Source: FEN-1350 sp964386005
Lineage (GTDB): Bacteria; Planctomycetota; Phycisphaerae; Sedimentisphaerales; Anaerohalosphaeraceae
NCBI GenBank assembly: GCA_964386005.1
Contig: CAYLSB010000018.1
Coordinates: forward strand, 1 to 64,000
Length of the DNA: 64,000 nucleotides
Reading direction: 5' to 3'
In this document: positions 62,990 to 64,000 of the stretch, piece after piece
Layout of the letters: each line of letters begins with the position of its first letter
Position numbering within the stretch: position 1 is the first letter of the stretch
The notes under the pieces: model-generated
What the model was told of the DNA's origin: nothing
What the model saw: the letters and a program-made list of their open reading frames with translations, nothing else
Database searches by the model: none
Made by a program: the position numbers and the translations under genes

Positions 62990-64000
62990 ATGAATAAACG
63001 AATGAGACTTGTATTGGCTTGGACGATCGCAGCCGGGTTGTGTGCCGCACAGACGGTGGATTTGTGGGAACTGGGCAAGGCCAACCGGGAAACCTTGATG
63101 GTCTCGACGCTGTTTACCGCGCAGGATGTGCGACGGCAATTGTCCAGCGACGAGGGAATCGAGAAGGCCATCGCCTGGTGCAAGGCCACGGGCATTACGC
63201 GAGTCTTCATCGAGGAATACCGCGACACCTACTGGGCCGAACGCACCGCGGTCGAAACGGCACGCGACCGTTTCCGCGCGGCGGGTATCGCCGCCGATGG
63301 CTGTGTCACAACCACAAAGATCGGCAAACCCTCCGGGGGCTGGCAGGGAATTTCCTGTTTCACGGACACGGCCACACAAGAGGAAGTGCAGAAGATATTC
63401 GAGTTTTCCGCCTCGATGTTCGACCTCATCATGATCGACGATTTTTGGTTCACCGATTGTCAGTGCGACGAATGCGCCAAAGCCAAAGGAAACCGGACAT
63501 GGGCCGAGTACCGCTGCGAACTGATGGACCGGGTCAGCCGCGAGAGGATTCTGGTGCCGGCACGAAAGATCAATCCCAAGGTCAAGATCATCGTCAAGTA
63601 CCCGCAGTGGTACGACAACTTCCACAACCGCGGCTACGATGTCATCGGCCAGACGCGGGACTTTGATTGGATTTGGGTCGGTACAGAGACCCGCGACTAC
63701 AACGACAAGCAATGGGGTGGCAAGGTCCAGTACGAGGCGTATTACATCATGCGGTGGTTGGGCGAGATCGGAGCTTCCAAGTGCGGCGGCGGCTGGTTCG
63801 ACTGGCTGGGCACAACCGAGAAAACCTATCTCGAACAGGCCAACCAGACGATTCTGGCCGGGGCCGACGAGATGTTGCTGTTTTGTTACGGCGGCCTGCA
63901 GGGCTCGACCGGCCCGGCGAATGTGACTAATCTCCGCAAGGAAATGCCGGGACTGTTCGAGTTGGCCCGCATGATCAAAGGCAAACCGATACGAGGCGTC
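62990..64000 (+). CDS. Secreted hydrolase-like protein, partial (runs off the window)
   Basis: 337 codons are visible and the 3' end is missing. A signal peptide (MRLVLAWTIAAGLCAAQ) precedes a body with repeated TIM-barrel-like strands (LMVSTLFTAQD, GITRVFIEEYRDTYW, MFDLIMIDDFWFTDCQCDECA, VKIIVKYPQWYDNFHNRGYD, FDWIWVGTETRDYND, GGGWFDWLGTTEKTYLEQA). Paired Asp/Glu at the strand ends suggest a glycoside-hydrolase-like enzyme. I do not recognise the family. AGGAG lies 4 bases before ATG 62990. It is divergent from the GH30 gene, so both may respond to the same substrate. Confidence 0.75.
   Translation, partial: MNKRMRLVLAWTIAAGLCAAQTVDLWELGKANRETLMVSTLFTAQDVRRQLSSDEGIEKAIAWCKATGITRVFIEEYRDTYWAERTAVETARDRFRAAGIAADGCVTTTKIGKPSGGWQGISCFTDTATQEEVQKIFEFSASMFDLIMIDDFWFTDCQCDECAKAKGNRTWAEYRCELMDRVSRERILVPARKINPKVKIIVKYPQWYDNFHNRGYDVIGQTRDFDWIWVGTETRDYNDKQWGGKVQYEAYYIMRWLGEIGASKCGGGWFDWLGTTEKTYLEQANQTILAGADEMLLFCYGGLQGSTGPANVTNLRKEMPGLFELARMIKGKPIRGV

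Overview
The window looks like chromosomal DNA of a planctomycete-type bacterium, most likely of the class Phycisphaerae. This is inferred from gene content, since no rRNA is present. The pointers are secreted proteins ending in short dockerin-like Asp-rich repeats, Tat-dependent Gfo/Idh/MocA and ThuA proteins next to a GH116 enzyme, planctomycete-style RHS fragments, CotH and DUF4956 proteins, very Gly/Met-rich secreted proteins, and divergent tubulin-superfamily proteins in place of an ordinary ftsZ. Base composition is moderately GC-rich. Most genes have a clear Shine-Dalgarno sequence, and several have good sigma70-like promoters.

Layout. 0.2-0.5 kb: a cold-shock gene with a 5'-UTR hairpin and a terminator. 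0.7-8.7 kb: a sugar-use locus with an SSS symporter, a ThuA protein, a Gfo/Idh/MocA oxidoreductase and a GH116 glycosidase. 8.8-15.4 kb: a coiled-coil membrane protein, a long empty stretch, then secreted proteins (a dockerin-bearing protein, a metzincin-like protease, a parallel beta-helix protein) around a transposase scrap and tRNA-Ala. 15.5-19.8 kb: a PadR regulator with its membrane partner, an epimerase, TspO, a PPOX-like protein and a thioredoxin-like protein. 19.9-24.4 kb: trpR-trpB2, a ChbG/YdjC deacetylase, a STAS protein and a divergent RNase HII. 24.4-30.2 kb: a large membrane protein with a kinase-like N-terminus, then a sigma factor/membrane protein/Gly-Met-rich coiled-coil operon.

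30.2-33.2 kb holds the most striking locus: two tandem FtsZ/tubulin-superfamily GTPases. One carries an N-terminal tail of about 88 residues rich in Lys, Ala and Val, like a histone H1 tail. Palindromes lie around both genes. Next come tRNA-His, a thioesterase, a short promoter-to-terminator transcription unit with only tiny ORFs, and dtd.

35.4-45.8 kb: a SOUL-glutathione peroxidase fusion lipoprotein, then a tight four-gene minus-strand operon read in this order: secreted propeller/O-methyltransferase fusion, APC permease, 1662-residue SF1 helicase with a C-terminal nuclease-like region, O-methyltransferase. 45.8-49.5 kb: an RHS graveyard with a truncated RHS tip and its variable C-terminus, an LRR-like gene, and a GxxExxY gene bounded by 26-bp inverted repeats that splits an orphan RHS fragment. 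49.5-53.4 kb: transketolase and folC. 53.8-54.6 kb: an outer-membrane barrel. 54.7-58.8 kb: a CotH/VTC/DUF4956 operon. 59.2-60.5 kb: lysA. 60.6-64.0 kb: a GH30 enzyme with an internal dockerin and the start of a secreted hydrolase-like gene that runs off the window.
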